DNA of 64,000 bases from Sphingobium sp. Leaf26 (GTDB taxonomy: Bacteria > Pseudomonadota > Alphaproteobacteria > Sphingomonadales > Sphingomonadaceae), in contig NZ_LMKV01000029.1 in NCBI RefSeq assembly GCF_001421665.1, positions 125,171 to 189,170 of the forward strand. Reading direction: 5' to 3'. The notes under the pieces are model-generated. The model did no database searches. It was not told the origin of the DNA and saw only the letters and a program-made list of their open reading frames with translations. Position 1 is the stretch's first letter. Each line of letters begins with the position of its first letter. Made by a program: the position numbers and the translations under genes. Positions 10,182-19,642 of this stretch are shown one piece after another.

Positions 10182-10781
10182 GTGGAAGCCTTTCTTTTCG
10201 CGCCGGAAAATATCGTCTTCGTGTCGGCGCTGGTGCTGATGCTGCTGATCGGTGCCGTGCAGGCGCTGGGCTTTGCCGGCGATGCCGATCTCGATCTCGA
10301 CAGCGATGCCGACCTGCTCGGCTGGCTCGGCCTTGGCCGCCTTCCCCTGCTGGCGCTGGTCGCCCTCTTCCTCACGCTTTTCGCCATCATCGGCCTGCTG
10401 GGGCAGCAGGCGGCGCATGACCTGTGGGGTGGCATGATCACCCCCTGGATCGCCGTCCCCGCCGCCGCCGTCGCCGCGCTTCCCGCCACCGGCGTCGCCG
10501 CCCGCCTCGTAGCCCCGCTCCTGCCGCAGGATCATACGACCGCCATCCCGCTCGACCATCTGGTCGGCAGCCAGGCCCGCATCGTCACCGGCCGCGCCAC
10601 CAGCGGCTCCCCCGCCCGCGCCCGCGTTCAGGATCATCATGGCCAGGCCCATTATGTCATGGTCGAACCCGACAATGCGGGCCAGGCGCTGGAGGAAGGC
10701 GAAACCATCCTGCTCGTCCGCCGGGACGATCATATCTTCCGCGCCATCTCATATGGCGACCATTATTTACCCATACTCTAG
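10182..10781 (+). CDS. yqiJ: YqiJ-like membrane protein with OB-fold/NfeD-like C-terminus
   Basis: 199 residues from a GTG start at 10182 (AGGAGGTTCGGGA upstream). It has an N-terminal membrane helix (about 8-30), a short acidic repeat DADLDLDSDAD, two more hydrophobic helices (about 50-72 and 82-105) and a soluble C-terminal domain of strands (SQARIVTG...YVMVEPDNAGQALEEGETILLV), as in YqiJ and NfeD-related proteins. It is followed after 9 bp by the flotillin gene, the pairing seen for yqiJ-yqiK in E. coli. NfeD-like partners are thought to organise flotillin assemblies in the inner membrane. The start codon is the least certain part. Confidence 0.82.
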   Translation: MEAFLFAPENIVFVSALVLMLLIGAVQALGFAGDADLDLDSDADLLGWLGLGRLPLLALVALFLTLFAIIGLLGQQAAHDLWGGMITPWIAVPAAAVAALPATGVAARLVAPLLPQDHTTAIPLDHLVGSQARIVTGRATSGSPARARVQDHHGQAHYVMVEPDNAGQALEEGETILLVRRDDHIFRAISYGDHYLPIL

Positions 10782-10790
10782 GAGACAGAC

Positions 10791-12503
10791 ATGACCCTGC
10801 CTGCCGTCCAGCAAGGTTTTTCCATCCTTCCCTACGCGATGATCGCGGGCAGCGGCCTGCTGGTCCTGATCGTGCTGGGGATCGTGATCGCCCGCCTCTA
10901 CAAGCGTGCATCGAAGGAAATCGGCTTCGTCCGCACCGGCTTCGGCGGGGAAAAGGTGGTCATGAACGGCGGCGCGCTGGTGCTGCCGATCTTCCATGAG
11001 ACGATGCCGGTCAACATGAACACCGTCCGCCTTGCGGTGGAACGCAAGAATAGCGACGCGCTCATCACGCTCGATCGGCTGCGCATCGACGTAAAGGCCG
11101 AATTCTACGTCCGCGTCCGCCCCGATGCCCAGTCGATCGCCACCGCCGCCCAGACGCTCGGCATGCGCACGATGAACCCCGAAGCGCTCAAGGAACTGGT
11201 CGAGGGCAAGTTCGTCGACGCGCTGCGTTCGGTCGCGGCGGGCATGACCATGAACCAGTTGCACGAGCAGCGCGGCGACTTCGTGCAGAAGGTGCAGCAG
11301 GTGTCGTCGGTCGATCTCGCCATGAACGGCCTCGAACTGGAAAGCGTGTCCCTGACCGGCCTCGACCAGACCTCGATCGAACATTTCAACGCCAACAACG
11401 CCTTCGACGCCGAGGGCCTGACCAAGCTGACCGAGCAGATCGAACTGCGCAAGAAGACCCGCAACGATATCGAGCAGGATACCCGCGTCCAGATCGAGAC
11501 GAAGAATCTGGAGGCCGAACGCCAGTCGATGCTCATCGCCCGCGACACGGAATTCGCCCGGCTGGAGCAGGAGCGCGAGGTCGAAATGCGCCGCGCCGTG
11601 CAATCGGCCGAAGTCGCCCGCGAACAGTCGTTGCGCAGCCAGGAAGCCGAACAGGCGAAGATCGAAGCGAAGAAGCTGGTCGACAGCCAGCAGATCGAGG
11701 CGGATCGCGCCGTGCAGCAGGCCAAGATCCAGCAGGCCCAGTCGCTCGAACTCGCCCGTCAGGAACAGCAGATCGCGGTCCAGAACAAGAGCCGCGAGGA
11801 AAGCCAGGCCAAGGCGCAGGCCGACGAAGCCCGTGCCAAGGCCGTCGCCGCAGAGGAGCAGGTGCAGACCTCACGCGCCACCGAAATCGCCGAGCGCGCC
11901 AAGCGGATCGAACTGATCGACGCCTCGCGCGAGGCCGAGCGCGCCGCCATCTCGATGCGGGTCGAGGCGGAGGCCGAGAAGCAGGTCGCCGCCGACCGCG
12001 CCGAAGCGCTGCGCGTCGCGGCTGAGGGTGAAGCCGAAGCCGTCAAGCTGCGCGCCGAGGCCGACCGCGTCCGCTTTGAAGTCGAAGCCGCCGGCCAGCG
12101 CGCCGTCAACGAAGCGGCGAACCTGCTGTCGTCCGACCAGATGTCGCTCCAGACCAGGCTGGCGCTGCTCAAGATACTGCCCGACCTGATCCGCGAAGCC
12201 GCCAAGCCCATGGAATCGATCGACTCGATCAAGATCGTGCAGGTCGACGGCCTGACCGGCGGCGGCAACGGCGGTACGGACGGTATGGTGAACGCCGGCG
12301 GCGACCAGAATCTCGCCAGCGCCGCCGTCTCCGCCGCCCTGCGCTACCGCGCCCAGGCCCCGGTGATCGACGGCCTGATGAAGGAACTCGGCCTCGACGG
12401 CTCGACCCTCGACACGCTGGTCAAGAGCGCCGTCGATCCGGCACCTGCCGCGCCTGTGAGCGGGGAGCGGGTTCTGCCGGAAAAGGGCAAGGCGGAAGGA
12501 TAA
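10791..12503 (+). CDS. yqiK: Flotillin-family protein YqiK
   Basis: 570 residues. One N-terminal membrane helix (about 17-38) leads into an SPFH/band 7 domain (about 45-210, VRTGFGGEKVVMNGGALVLPIFHE) and then a very long Ala/Glu/Gln/Arg-rich coiled coil (about 210-440) typical of flotillins. The C-terminus contains a Gly/Asn-rich hinge and a short helical tail. Flotillins form ring assemblies associated with membrane microdomains. The gene lies 9 bp after yqiJ with AGGAGACAGAC before its ATG, so both are one operon. A hairpin follows the stop at 12518. Confidence 0.92.
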   Translation: MTLPAVQQGFSILPYAMIAGSGLLVLIVLGIVIARLYKRASKEIGFVRTGFGGEKVVMNGGALVLPIFHETMPVNMNTVRLAVERKNSDALITLDRLRIDVKAEFYVRVRPDAQSIATAAQTLGMRTMNPEALKELVEGKFVDALRSVAAGMTMNQLHEQRGDFVQKVQQVSSVDLAMNGLELESVSLTGLDQTSIEHFNANNAFDAEGLTKLTEQIELRKKTRNDIEQDTRVQIETKNLEAERQSMLIARDTEFARLEQEREVEMRRAVQSAEVAREQSLRSQEAEQAKIEAKKLVDSQQIEADRAVQQAKIQQAQSLELARQEQQIAVQNKSREESQAKAQADEARAKAVAAEEQVQTSRATEIAERAKRIELIDASREAERAAISMRVEAEAEKQVAADRAEALRVAAEGEAEAVKLRAEADRVRFEVEAAGQRAVNEAANLLSSDQMSLQTRLALLKILPDLIREAAKPMESIDSIKIVQVDGLTGGGNGGTDGMVNAGGDQNLASAAVSAALRYRAQAPVIDGLMKELGLDGSTLDTLVKSAVDPAPAAPVSGERVLPEKGKAEG

Positions 12504-12517
12504 GGAGCCGACATCGG

Positions 12518-12538
12518 CCCTCCCCTTCAAGGGGAGGG
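12518..12538. terminator. Hairpin after yqiK
   Basis: CCCTCCCCTT-C-AAGGGGAGGG, 15 bp after the yqiK stop, followed by TTTGGGG. This is a common hairpin in these genomes; termination is plausible but the T tract is short. Confidence 0.5.
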
Positions 12539-12634
12539 TTTGGGGTGGGGGCGTGCCCTTGAACGCAAGTTTTCCCGTTGGACTGCACAGCCTGACCCTT
12601 GGCATCGCCCTCCCGCCACGATAGCCCCACCGCC

Positions 12635-13858
12635 ATGACCGCCCCCGCCTCCCCGCGTCGCACCGCCGCGATCATCTTCATCCTGATCACGGCGTTGCTC
12701 GACGTCATGTCGATGGGGATCGTCATCCCGGTCCTGCCGCAACTGATCGAGACGTTGTCCGGTTCGGACGCGGCAGCGGGCATGTGGAACGGCCTGTTCG
12801 TCGCGCTCTGGGCCGGCATGCAATTCATCTGCTCGCCGCTGATCGGTTCCCTGTCCGACCGGTTCGGCCGCCGCCCTGTCATCCTCATTTCGGTCGCCGG
12901 CCTCGCGCTCGATTATGTGCTGATGGCGCTGGCGCCCAATCTCTGGTGGCTGGCGCTGGGCCGCATCCTGGCCGGCGTCACCTCGTCCAGCTTCACCTCC
13001 ACCTTCGCCTATATGGCCGACATCACCCCGCCGGAGGGCCGGGCGAAGGGCTATGGCCTGATCGGCGCGGCGTTCAGCGCGGGCTTCGTCGCCGGGCCGC
13101 TGATCGGCGGCCTGCTGGGGGAAATCTCGCACCGCGCGCCCTTCTGGGCCGCTGCCCTGCTCTCCGCCCTCGCTTTCCTCTACGGCCTTGTCGTGCTCCC
13201 CGAATCTCTCGCGCCCGAAAAGCGCATGGCCTTTAGCTGGCGCCGCGCCAATCCGTTCGGCGCCTTGAAACTGCTGCAATCCCACCCGGAACTCTCAAGC
13301 CTCGCGGTCGGCAATTTCCTGCTCTATTTCGCCCATCACATCTTTTCGGCCATCTTCGTCCTCTATGCCGGCGACCGCTACGGCTGGAGCGCCTGGCAGG
13401 TCGGCAGCCTGCTCGCGCTGGTCGGCCTGCTCGACATGGGCGTGCAGGGGCTGCTGGTCGGCCCGGTGGTCAAGCGGCTGGGCGATCGCACCACCATGGT
13501 CGTGGGCCTCTGCTTCGGCGCGATCGGCATCGCGTCCATGGGTCTTGCCTCCACCGCGACCCTCTTCATCGCCGCCATCTTCCCCAACGCGCTCTGGGGC
13601 CTTGCCATGCCGACCATCCAGTCGCTGATGACCCGCCATGTCTCGGAATCCGAACAGGGCCAGTTGCAGGGCGCGAACAACAGCGTCGGCGCCATCGCCG
13701 GAGTCATTTCCCCGCTCTTCTTCGGCGCCATCTATTCGCTGTCGGTCGGCCCCAGGCCGACCATCCCCTTCATCGGCAGCGCCTTCCTGATCGCGGCCGC
13801 CATCCTTGCCGGCGCGGCGTTGATCGGCTGGCGCGCAGGGCGCCAATTCCAGTCATAG
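12635..13858 (+). CDS. MFS transporter, TetA/Tcr-like drug:H+ antiporter family
   Basis: 407 residues with 12 predicted membrane helices. The MFS signature GSLSDRFGRRPVI lies between helices 2 and 3, and the antiporter motif C-like GLIGAAFSAGFVAGPLIGGLLGE in helix 5 is typical of tetracycline-type exporters (DHA1). LDVMSMGIVIPVLPQLI in helix 1 is the family start. The ATG at 12635 is chosen over an upstream TTG at 12599. Sphingomonad chromosomes often carry such proteins without proven drug resistance, so substrate is unknown. No regulator is adjacent; guaA follows 85 bp downstream. Confidence 0.85.
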   Translation: MTAPASPRRTAAIIFILITALLDVMSMGIVIPVLPQLIETLSGSDAAAGMWNGLFVALWAGMQFICSPLIGSLSDRFGRRPVILISVAGLALDYVLMALAPNLWWLALGRILAGVTSSSFTSTFAYMADITPPEGRAKGYGLIGAAFSAGFVAGPLIGGLLGEISHRAPFWAAALLSALAFLYGLVVLPESLAPEKRMAFSWRRANPFGALKLLQSHPELSSLAVGNFLLYFAHHIFSAIFVLYAGDRYGWSAWQVGSLLALVGLLDMGVQGLLVGPVVKRLGDRTTMVVGLCFGAIGIASMGLASTATLFIAAIFPNALWGLAMPTIQSLMTRHVSESEQGQLQGANNSVGAIAGVISPLFFGAIYSLSVGPRPTIPFIGSAFLIAAAILAGAALIGWRAGRQFQS

Positions 13859-13943
13859 CGTTTCAAGGCATAACTGGACATAGGGGCGAGCTACGACTAA
13901 CCGGGCGCGAATCCCTTCCCACGCTCGATATAAAGGCGATTCG

Positions 13944-15503
13944 ATGACGCTGCCCCTTCAGGATTCCATCCTCATCGTGGATTTCGGCAGTCAGGTGACC
14001 CAGCTCATCGCCCGCCGCGTCCGCGAAGCCGGCGTCTATTCCGAGATCGCCCCCTTCAACGCCGCCGCCGAAGCCTTCGAGCGCATGAAGCCCAAGGGCA
14101 TCATCCTGTCCGGCGGCCCCTCCTCGGTCATGTGGGAAGACAGCCCCCGCGCCCCGCAGCATTTCTTCGACGCGGGCATCCCCATCCTGGGCATCTGCTA
14201 CGGCCAGCAGACGATGATGCAGCAACTGGGCGGCAATGTCGAAGGCGGCGAAAGCGGCGAATTCGGCCGCGCCTTCATTGAAGTCAAGAAGGGCTGCGCC
14301 TTGTTCGACGGCCTGTGGACCACGGGTGAAAATCACCAGGTGTGGATGAGCCACGGCGACAAGGTGACGAGCCTCGCGCCGGGCTTCGAGGTCGTCGCGA
14401 CCAGCGAGGGCGCGCCCTATGCCGTCACCGCCAACGAAGCCAAGCGCTTCTACGCCACCCAATTCCATCCCGAAGTCGTCCACACCCCCGACGGCGGCAA
14501 GCTGCTCGCCAATTTCGTACGCCATGTCTGCGGCCTCGCGGGCGACTGGACCATGGCGGAGTTCCGCGCGACCAAGATCGCCGAGATCCGCGCGCAAGTC
14601 GGCGAAGGCCGCGTCATTTGCGGCCTGTCCGGCGGCGTCGATTCCGCCGTGGCCGCCGTCCTCATCCATGAAGCGATCGGCGATCAGCTCACCTGCGTCT
14701 TCGTCGACCATGGCCTGATGCGTCTGGGCGAAGCCGAGCAGGTCGTCAGCCTGTTCCGCGAACATTATGGCATCAAACTGGTGCATGTGAATGCCGAAGA
14801 CCGCTTCCTTGGCGGCCTCGCCGGCCTCACCGACCCCGAAAAGAAGCGCAAGTTCATCGGCGGCGAATTCATCAAGGTCTTCGAGGAGGAAGCCGCCAGG
14901 ATCGGCGGCGCGGACTTCCTGGCGCAGGGCACCCTCTATCCCGACGTCATCGAAAGCGTGTCCTTCACCGGGGGGCCGAGCGTCACGATCAAGTCGCACC
15001 ACAATGTCGGCGGCCTGCCCGAACGCATGAACATGAAGCTGGTCGAACCCTTACGCGAACTGTTCAAGGACGAAGTGCGCGTGCTGGGCAAGGAACTGGG
15101 CCTGCCCGACATCTTCGTCGGCCGCCACCCCTTCCCCGGCCCCGGCCTCGCCATCCGCATCCCCGGCGAAGTGACCAAGGAACGCTGCGACATCCTGCGC
15201 AAGGCGGACTTCATCTATCTGGAGGAAATCCGCAACGCGGGCCTGTACGACGCCATCTGGCAGGCCTTCGCCGTGCTGCTGCCGGTCCGCACCGTGGGCG
15301 TGATGGGCGACCATCGCACCTATGACAGCGTCTGCGCCGTCCGCGCCGTCACCTCGACCGACGGCATGACCGCCGACATCTACCCCTTCGACGCCGCCTT
15401 CCTCAGCCGCGTCGCGACCCGCATCATCAACGAGGTCAAGGGCATCAACCGCGTGGTCTATGATTACACGTCGAAGCCGCCCGGCACGATCGAGTGGGAA
15501 TAA
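13944..15503 (+). CDS. guaA: GMP synthase (glutamine-hydrolysing)
   Basis: 519 residues. It converts XMP to GMP using ATP and glutamine in purine synthesis. The N-terminal class I amidotransferase domain (about 8-200) has the nucleophile Cys in GICYGQQTM and the His/Glu pair in QFHPEV. The ATP pyrophosphatase domain has the P-loop [10 protein letters not shown], and the dimerisation domain closes with [33 protein letters not shown] precedes the ATG. No guanine riboswitch is recognisable upstream. The SWIM gene follows by 19 bp. Confidence 0.98.
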   Translation: MTLPLQDSILIVDFGSQVTQLIARRVREAGVYSEIAPFNAAAEAFERMKPKGIILSGGPSSVMWEDSPRAPQHFFDAGIPILGICYGQQTMMQQLGGNVEGGESGEFGRAFIEVKKGCALFDGLWTTGENHQVWMSHGDKVTSLAPGFEVVATSEGAPYAVTANEAKRFYATQFHPEVVHTPDGGKLLANFVRHVCGLAGDWTMAEFRATKIAEIRAQVGEGRVICGLSGGVDSAVAAVLIHEAIGDQLTCVFVDHGLMRLGEAEQVVSLFREHYGIKLVHVNAEDRFLGGLAGLTDPEKKRKFIGGEFIKVFEEEAARIGGADFLAQGTLYPDVIESVSFTGGPSVTIKSHHNVGGLPERMNMKLVEPLRELFKDEVRVLGKELGLPDIFVGRHPFPGPGLAIRIPGEVTKERCDILRKADFIYLEEIRNAGLYDAIWQAFAVLLPVRTVGVMGDHRTYDSVCAVRAVTSTDGMTADIYPFDAAFLSRVATRIINEVKGINRVVYDYTSKPPGTIEWE

Positions 15504-15522
15504 CCCCCACCACGTCAACCTT

Positions 15523-15960
15523 ATGCCTTATGATGAAGACCGCCTGCGCAAGGCTGTAGGCGAGAAGTCGTTCGCGCGCGGGCGCACTTATGCCGATCAG
15601 GGTCAGGTCATCCTGCTGAGCGCCAGCGCCGATCATGTCCTTGCCGCCGCCTTTGGCGCGGATGACTACACCGTCTCGCTCGAACGGCGCGGCCCGGACG
15701 TTGCGGGCCGTTGCACTTGCCCCGCCTATGACGATGCCGGTCACTGCAAACATATGGTGGCAACCGCACTTCTCGCCAACGAAGCTGCCGCAGCCGGGAA
15801 GATGCCAGCCGATAACGAACGGGATGTCGTCGCACGGATAGCGCAACTCGACCGGCGATCACTCGAAAAGCTGTTGCTGGGCATGGCGATGCAGGACTGG
15901 AAACTGCTGCGGTCACTCCATTTCGCGCTCGGCCTCGTATGGGATGAAGACCTGGATTGA
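15523..15960 (+). CDS. SWIM zinc-finger protein
   Basis: 145 residues from the ATG at 15523. A SWIM motif, GRCTCPAYDDAGHCKHMVA (CxCx8CxH), sits at about 61-79 and should bind zinc; SWIM domains occur in proteins acting on DNA or other proteins. The rest is helical, ending DWKLLRSLHFALGLVWDEDLD. It starts 19 bp after guaA on the same strand and its 3' end lies 70 bp before the aminotransferase, so it may be co-transcribed with guaA. Stand-alone short SWIM proteins have no assigned reaction. Confidence 0.75.
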   Translation: MPYDEDRLRKAVGEKSFARGRTYADQGQVILLSASADHVLAAAFGADDYTVSLERRGPDVAGRCTCPAYDDAGHCKHMVATALLANEAAAAGKMPADNERDVVARIAQLDRRSLEKLLLGMAMQDWKLLRSLHFALGLVWDEDLD

Positions 15961-16030
15961 CGCCATGTTGCTGCCAAATGCCGTACAGCGGTCAATGGAC
16001 CTCGCGCCGCAAGCCACTATACCACCCCCC

Positions 16031-17206
16031 ATGAGCGACGCCTCTCCCCTCGGCCATCCCGTCTATCGAGACATGCCGACCACCATCTTCGAACATATGT
16101 CCGCCCGTGCGCGGGAGGCGGGCGCGATCAATCTGGGGCAGGGCTTCCCCGAAGGCCCCGGCCCGCGCGACGTGCTGCAAGCCGCCGCCGACGCGCTGCT
16201 CACCCGGTCCAGCCAATATCCGCCGATGCCCGGCCTCCTCGAACTGCGCACCGCGCTCGCCACGCATTATGCCCGCCATCAGCAACTCGACCTCAGCCCG
16301 CAGGAGGTCATCGTCACCTCCGGCGCGACGGAGGCGTTGTGCGCCAGCCTGCTCGCGCTCGTCCGGCCGGGCGACGAAGTGCTGATGCTGGCCCCGCTCT
16401 ACGACGCCTATCTGCCGCTCGTAGAACGCGCCGGCGGTATCCCGAACATCGTCACGCTGACTCCGCCCGACTGGCGCATCACCCGCGATGCGCTGGCGGC
16501 GGCCATCACGCCCCGCACCCGCATCCTGCTGATGAACAACCCGGTCAATCCGACCGGCATGGTCATGCGCGACGAGGAACTGGCGCTGCTCGCCGACCTG
16601 TGCATTGCCCATGACCTGATCGCCATCTGCGACGAGGTATGGGAAGAAACCGTCTATGACGGCCGGCCCCATCGCCCGCTGATCGGCCTGCCCGGCATGC
16701 GCGACCGCACCGTCAAGATCGGGTCGGCCGGCAAGATCTTCTCCGTCACCGGCTGGAAGGTCGGCTGGATGTGCGCCGCGCCCGCGCTCGCCACCCTGCT
16801 CGCCCGCGCCCATCAATATCTGACCTTCACCACCCCGCCGAACCTGCAATGGGCGGTGGCGGAGGGGCTAGGCTGGCCTGAAGACTGGCTGGCGGACCAG
16901 CGCGCCACCTATCAGGCCTCGCGCGACCGCCTGGCGGCGGGCCTCACGCAGGCCGGCTATGCCGTGCTGCCCGGCGCCGCGACCTGGTTCCTGTCGATCG
17001 ACCTGCCGGCGTCCGGCATCGCGCTGGACGACGTCAGCTTCTGCGAACGCATCATCGACGAAGCGGGGGTCGCGGCCATCCCCCTCTCCGCCTTCTATCC
17101 CGCCGATCCGTCCACCCATCTCGTCCGCCTTTGCTTTGCCAAGACGGACGCGACGCTGGATCAGGCGATCACGCGGCTGGCCGCCTTCCGCGCGACGCTG
17201 GGCTGA
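16031..17206 (+). CDS. PLP-dependent class I/II aminotransferase, methionine aminotransferase-like
   Basis: 391 residues, fold type I. The motif SAGKIFSVTGWKVGW contains the PLP-binding lysine, NNPVNPTG is the cofactor loop, and DEVWEETVY the Asp that holds the pyridine nitrogen. Ordering resembles YbdL and kynurenine aminotransferase-like enzymes that use methionine and aromatic acids. The ATG at 16031 gives the standard start; an in-frame ATG at 15995 would add 12 residues and neither has a good ribosome site. The 3' end overlaps the convergent membrane-protein gene by 46 bp. Exact substrate is not fixed by sequence. Confidence 0.85.
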   Translation: MSDASPLGHPVYRDMPTTIFEHMSARAREAGAINLGQGFPEGPGPRDVLQAAADALLTRSSQYPPMPGLLELRTALATHYARHQQLDLSPQEVIVTSGATEALCASLLALVRPGDEVLMLAPLYDAYLPLVERAGGIPNIVTLTPPDWRITRDALAAAITPRTRILLMNNPVNPTGMVMRDEELALLADLCIAHDLIAICDEVWEETVYDGRPHRPLIGLPGMRDRTVKIGSAGKIFSVTGWKVGWMCAAPALATLLARAHQYLTFTTPPNLQWAVAEGLGWPEDWLADQRATYQASRDRLAAGLTQAGYAVLPGAATWFLSIDLPASGIALDDVSFCERIIDEAGVAAIPLSAFYPADPSTHLVRLCFAKTDATLDQAITRLAAFRATLG

Positions 17207-17673
17207 CGCAGGATCGCCGCGCCCAATAGCAGCATGACGATCAGCAGCAGCCCCTGCGCCGCGAGAAAAGGCGGCTCGCTGCCGGTCGGCGCCAATATGG
17301 TGAGCGCCGGCACTTTCAGGAAACCCTGCACCACCAGCACGAACAGGTTCATCCACAGGGCCGCGGTGGCGCTCACCGCATAGACGCCCCGCGCCCGCCC
17401 TCGCAGCTTCAGTCCATAGAAGGCCACAAAGGCGACGATCAGCACCAGCGTCGAGACGATCCCGACGCCGATCGCCGGCGTGAAGCCCCGAAACGGAAAG
17501 AGGAAGCCGGTCAGGCTGGTGAGCAAGGTGGCAATGAGGAAAATCGCCTGCGTCCGGGGCAGGAAATGCCCTTTCGCCTGCGCCGGCAGGGCAACAAGTC
17601 CCGCGACGATCCCGACCAGACTGATCGCGACATGCAGCGCAATGAAAGCGGGAATGGAAAGACCGAGGATCAT
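17161..17673 (-). CDS. Multi-pass membrane protein of unknown function
   Basis: 170 residues with about five hydrophobic helices (about 4-28, 40-62, 66-90, 105-128 and 138-158). The opening MILGLSIPAFIALHVAISLVGI and the PFRGFTPAIGVGIVS loop resemble small integral membrane proteins found near SDR and hydrolase genes in sphingomonads, but no function is known. GAAGGAGACATATC precedes the ATG. It converges with the aminotransferase gene, overlapping its last 46 bp. Upstream lie a repeat and the SDR gene on the same strand. Confidence 0.7.
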   Translation of the reverse strand: MILGLSIPAFIALHVAISLVGIVAGLVALPAQAKGHFLPRTQAIFLIATLLTSLTGFLFPFRGFTPAIGVGIVSTLVLIVAFVAFYGLKLRGRARGVYAVSATAALWMNLFVLVVQGFLKVPALTILAPTGSEPPFLAAQGLLLIVMLLLGAAILRQPSVARKAASRVIA

Positions 17674-17703
17674 GATATGTCTCCTTCGATTGCAACCTGA
17701 CCT

Positions 17704-17816
17704 CCGTTCGCCCCGCGCTTGTCGAAGCCTGTCCTGAGCGACTGCTGCAAGCAGTCAGTCGCGGGGGGCCTCCCTTTTCTTCTGTAAAAGGGCTTCGACA
17801 GGCTCAGCATGAACGG
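17704..17816. repeat. REP-like inverted repeat CCGTTCG...GAACGG
   Basis: The left part CCGTTCG with CTTGTCGAAGCCTGTCCTGAGC faces GGGCTTCGACAGGCTCAGCATGAACGG on the right, forming a long hairpin. The family, which includes CTGAGCTTGTCGAAG, is frequent in sphingomonads and recurs here at 23647-23752 and 28425-28451. Confidence 0.75.
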
Positions 17817-17835
17817 TGCTGTTGGAAGAGTTGGT

Positions 17836-18612
17836 TCAAACCCGATAGCGCGCCGCCGCCGCCTTCAGCGACAGGTTGGGCCGCAAAGCCGCCCGCGCGG
17901 CCATGTAAGCGTCGAAATCGCCCCGCTCCGGCAGCGCCGGAATGGTGATCGCCTCACCCATGTCCAGTCCTGCCAGCGCCGCATCGACCATCACCCCGAC
18001 ATCCATCACCATCGCGTCGGGCATGGTGGCGATCTGCTCGGCGGTCCAGATGGCGGTGCGGGTAATGCCCGGCAACACCGCCTGCACCTTCACCCCCTTG
18101 CCGCCCAGTTCGACCTGCAACGCCTCGGTAAAGGCCAGCACATAGGCCTTGCTCGCCGGATAGACCGCCGTGAAACCATCGGGCATCAGCGCCGTGACCG
18201 ACGTGATGTTGATGAGCGTCCCTGCGCCTTTCTCTGCAAAGCGTGGCGCCACCGCACGCGACAGCCGCGTCACCGCCATTATGTTGAGGGTGATCAGGCC
18301 GGTGAGATAGGCCGGGTCCGTCTCGGTAAAGGCCTGCTCCCCGGCGATCCCGGCATTGTTGATCAGCCCGGTAATGGCATCGTCGTCGCGCAGTCGCGCC
18401 TCGATCCGGGCGAGGTCGTCCGCCCTGGACAGATCGGCCGCGATCACCTCGACGACAACGCCGGTTCCGCGCAATTGCGCGGCCAGCGCTTCCAGCTTCG
18501 CCGCGCGCCGGGCGACGAGGATCAGATTGGCGCCACGCCTGGCAAAGCGATCGGCATAGACCGCGCCGATGCCGTCCGACGCGCCGGTGATGAGGATGGT
18601 TTCGTTGGTCAT
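17836..18612 (-). CDS. Short-chain dehydrogenase/reductase (SDR)
   Basis: 258 residues, classical SDR length. TGASDGIG (about 9-16) binds the dinucleotide, NNAG (about 88-91) stabilises the sheet, the serine of ITSVTAL and the YPASK pair provide the catalytic Ser-Tyr-Lys. Arg residues after the second strand (VARRAAKLE) suggest NADP(H) preference. It lies 67 bp downstream of the alpha/beta hydrolase on the same strand, so both are likely one transcript controlled from the region next to the AraC-type gene. Substrate unknown. Confidence 0.9.
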   Translation of the reverse strand: MTNETILITGASDGIGAVYADRFARRGANLILVARRAAKLEALAAQLRGTGVVVEVIAADLSRADDLARIEARLRDDDAITGLINNAGIAGEQAFTETDPAYLTGLITLNIMAVTRLSRAVAPRFAEKGAGTLINITSVTALMPDGFTAVYPASKAYVLAFTEALQVELGGKGVKVQAVLPGITRTAIWTAEQIATMPDAMVMDVGVMVDAALAGLDMGEAITIPALPERGDFDAYMAARAALRPNLSLKAAAARYRV

Positions 18613-18679
18613 GGGAAGTCTCCTTGAAAACGATCCCGTCCGGTCCGAATCTGTCGAAGTCCGAACGGGGTCGGAATTG

Positions 18680-19510
18680 TCAGCCGTTGATGAAATCGAG
18701 AAGGTCGGCGTTGAACCGATCCTGATGCGTGACCGTCAACCCATGGTCGGCCCCTTCATACACGATCAGCACCGCCTCCGTAACGATCTTGATGGTGGAC
18801 AGCGCGGCCGCACCGATCGGCACGATCTGGTCGTCATCGCCATGCAGGACGAGCGTGGGCACATCGACCTTCGCGAGGTCCGCATGGAAATCACTCTCGG
18901 AAAAGGCGCGGATCGAGTCGAGCTGGCCCTTCAGGCCGCCCATCATCCCCTGCCGCACGAAATCGTCACGAACCCCGTCCGAAATCGCCGCTCCGTCGCG
19001 ATTATAGCCGTAGAAAGGGATGGTCAGATCCTTGAAGAACTGGCTGCGATTGTCGAACGTCCCCTTGCGGATACCGTCGAATATCTCGATGCCCAACCCG
19101 CCCGGATTGGTCTCCGTCTTCAGCATCAACGGCGGCACCGCACCGATCAGCGCCAGCTTCGCGACCCGCGCCGTGCCATGGCGGCCGACATAGCGGGTGA
19201 CTTCGCCGCCGCCGGTCGAATGGCCGACCAGCACCACATCCGTCAGGTCCAGCGCCGCGATCAGCTCCGCCAGATCGTCGGCATATTGGTCCATGCTGTT
19301 GTTGGCCCACACCTGATCCGACCGGCCATGGCTGCGGCGGTCATGGGCAATGGTACGAAAGCCGCGATCGGCGAAAAACACCATCTGCGCGTCCCAGGCA
19401 TCGGCCGACAACGGCCAGCCATGGGAGAAGACGATCGGCTGGCCATCGCGCGGCCCCCAATCCTTGTAGAAGATGCGGGTGCCGTCCTGGGTGGTGACAT
19501 AATTGCTCAT
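18680..19510 (-). CDS. Alpha/beta hydrolase, non-heme chloroperoxidase / arylesterase-like
   Basis: 276 residues from the ATG at 19510. The start [20 protein letters not shown] and the segments [16 protein letters not shown] and HDRRSHGRS mark the cofactor-free haloperoxidase/esterase subfamily. The nucleophile elbow is GHSTGGGE (Ser), the acid is in HGDDDQIVP, and the His in [12 protein letters not shown]. These enzymes hydrolyse esters and can form peracids; physiological substrate is unknown. The same frame stays open far upstream to 20572, but that part lies antisense to the AraC gene and is not coding. A divergent regulator starts 132 bp away. Confidence 0.9.
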   Translation of the reverse strand: MSNYVTTQDGTRIFYKDWGPRDGQPIVFSHGWPLSADAWDAQMVFFADRGFRTIAHDRRSHGRSDQVWANNSMDQYADDLAELIAALDLTDVVLVGHSTGGGEVTRYVGRHGTARVAKLALIGAVPPLMLKTETNPGGLGIEIFDGIRKGTFDNRSQFFKDLTIPFYGYNRDGAAISDGVRDDFVRQGMMGGLKGQLDSIRAFSESDFHADLAKVDVPTLVLHGDDDQIVPIGAAALSTIKIVTEAVLIVYEGADHGLTVTHQDRFNADLLDFING

Positions 19511-19642
19511 GATGAAATCCCTTCGTCCATCTCTCGGAAAGGCGTCCCTCACGCCCTGTGCTTGCAGAATTAGGGGGAATCGCGGAAGATCGGGATTGGC
19601 GGTTCCGACATTAAGCGGGCCGATTCCGACAAAGGTGCGATC

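Noticed and set aside
17829..17860. GGTTCAAACCC resembling a tRNA T-loop
   Set aside because: No acceptor stem or anticodon arm around it; it is the 3' end of the SDR gene.
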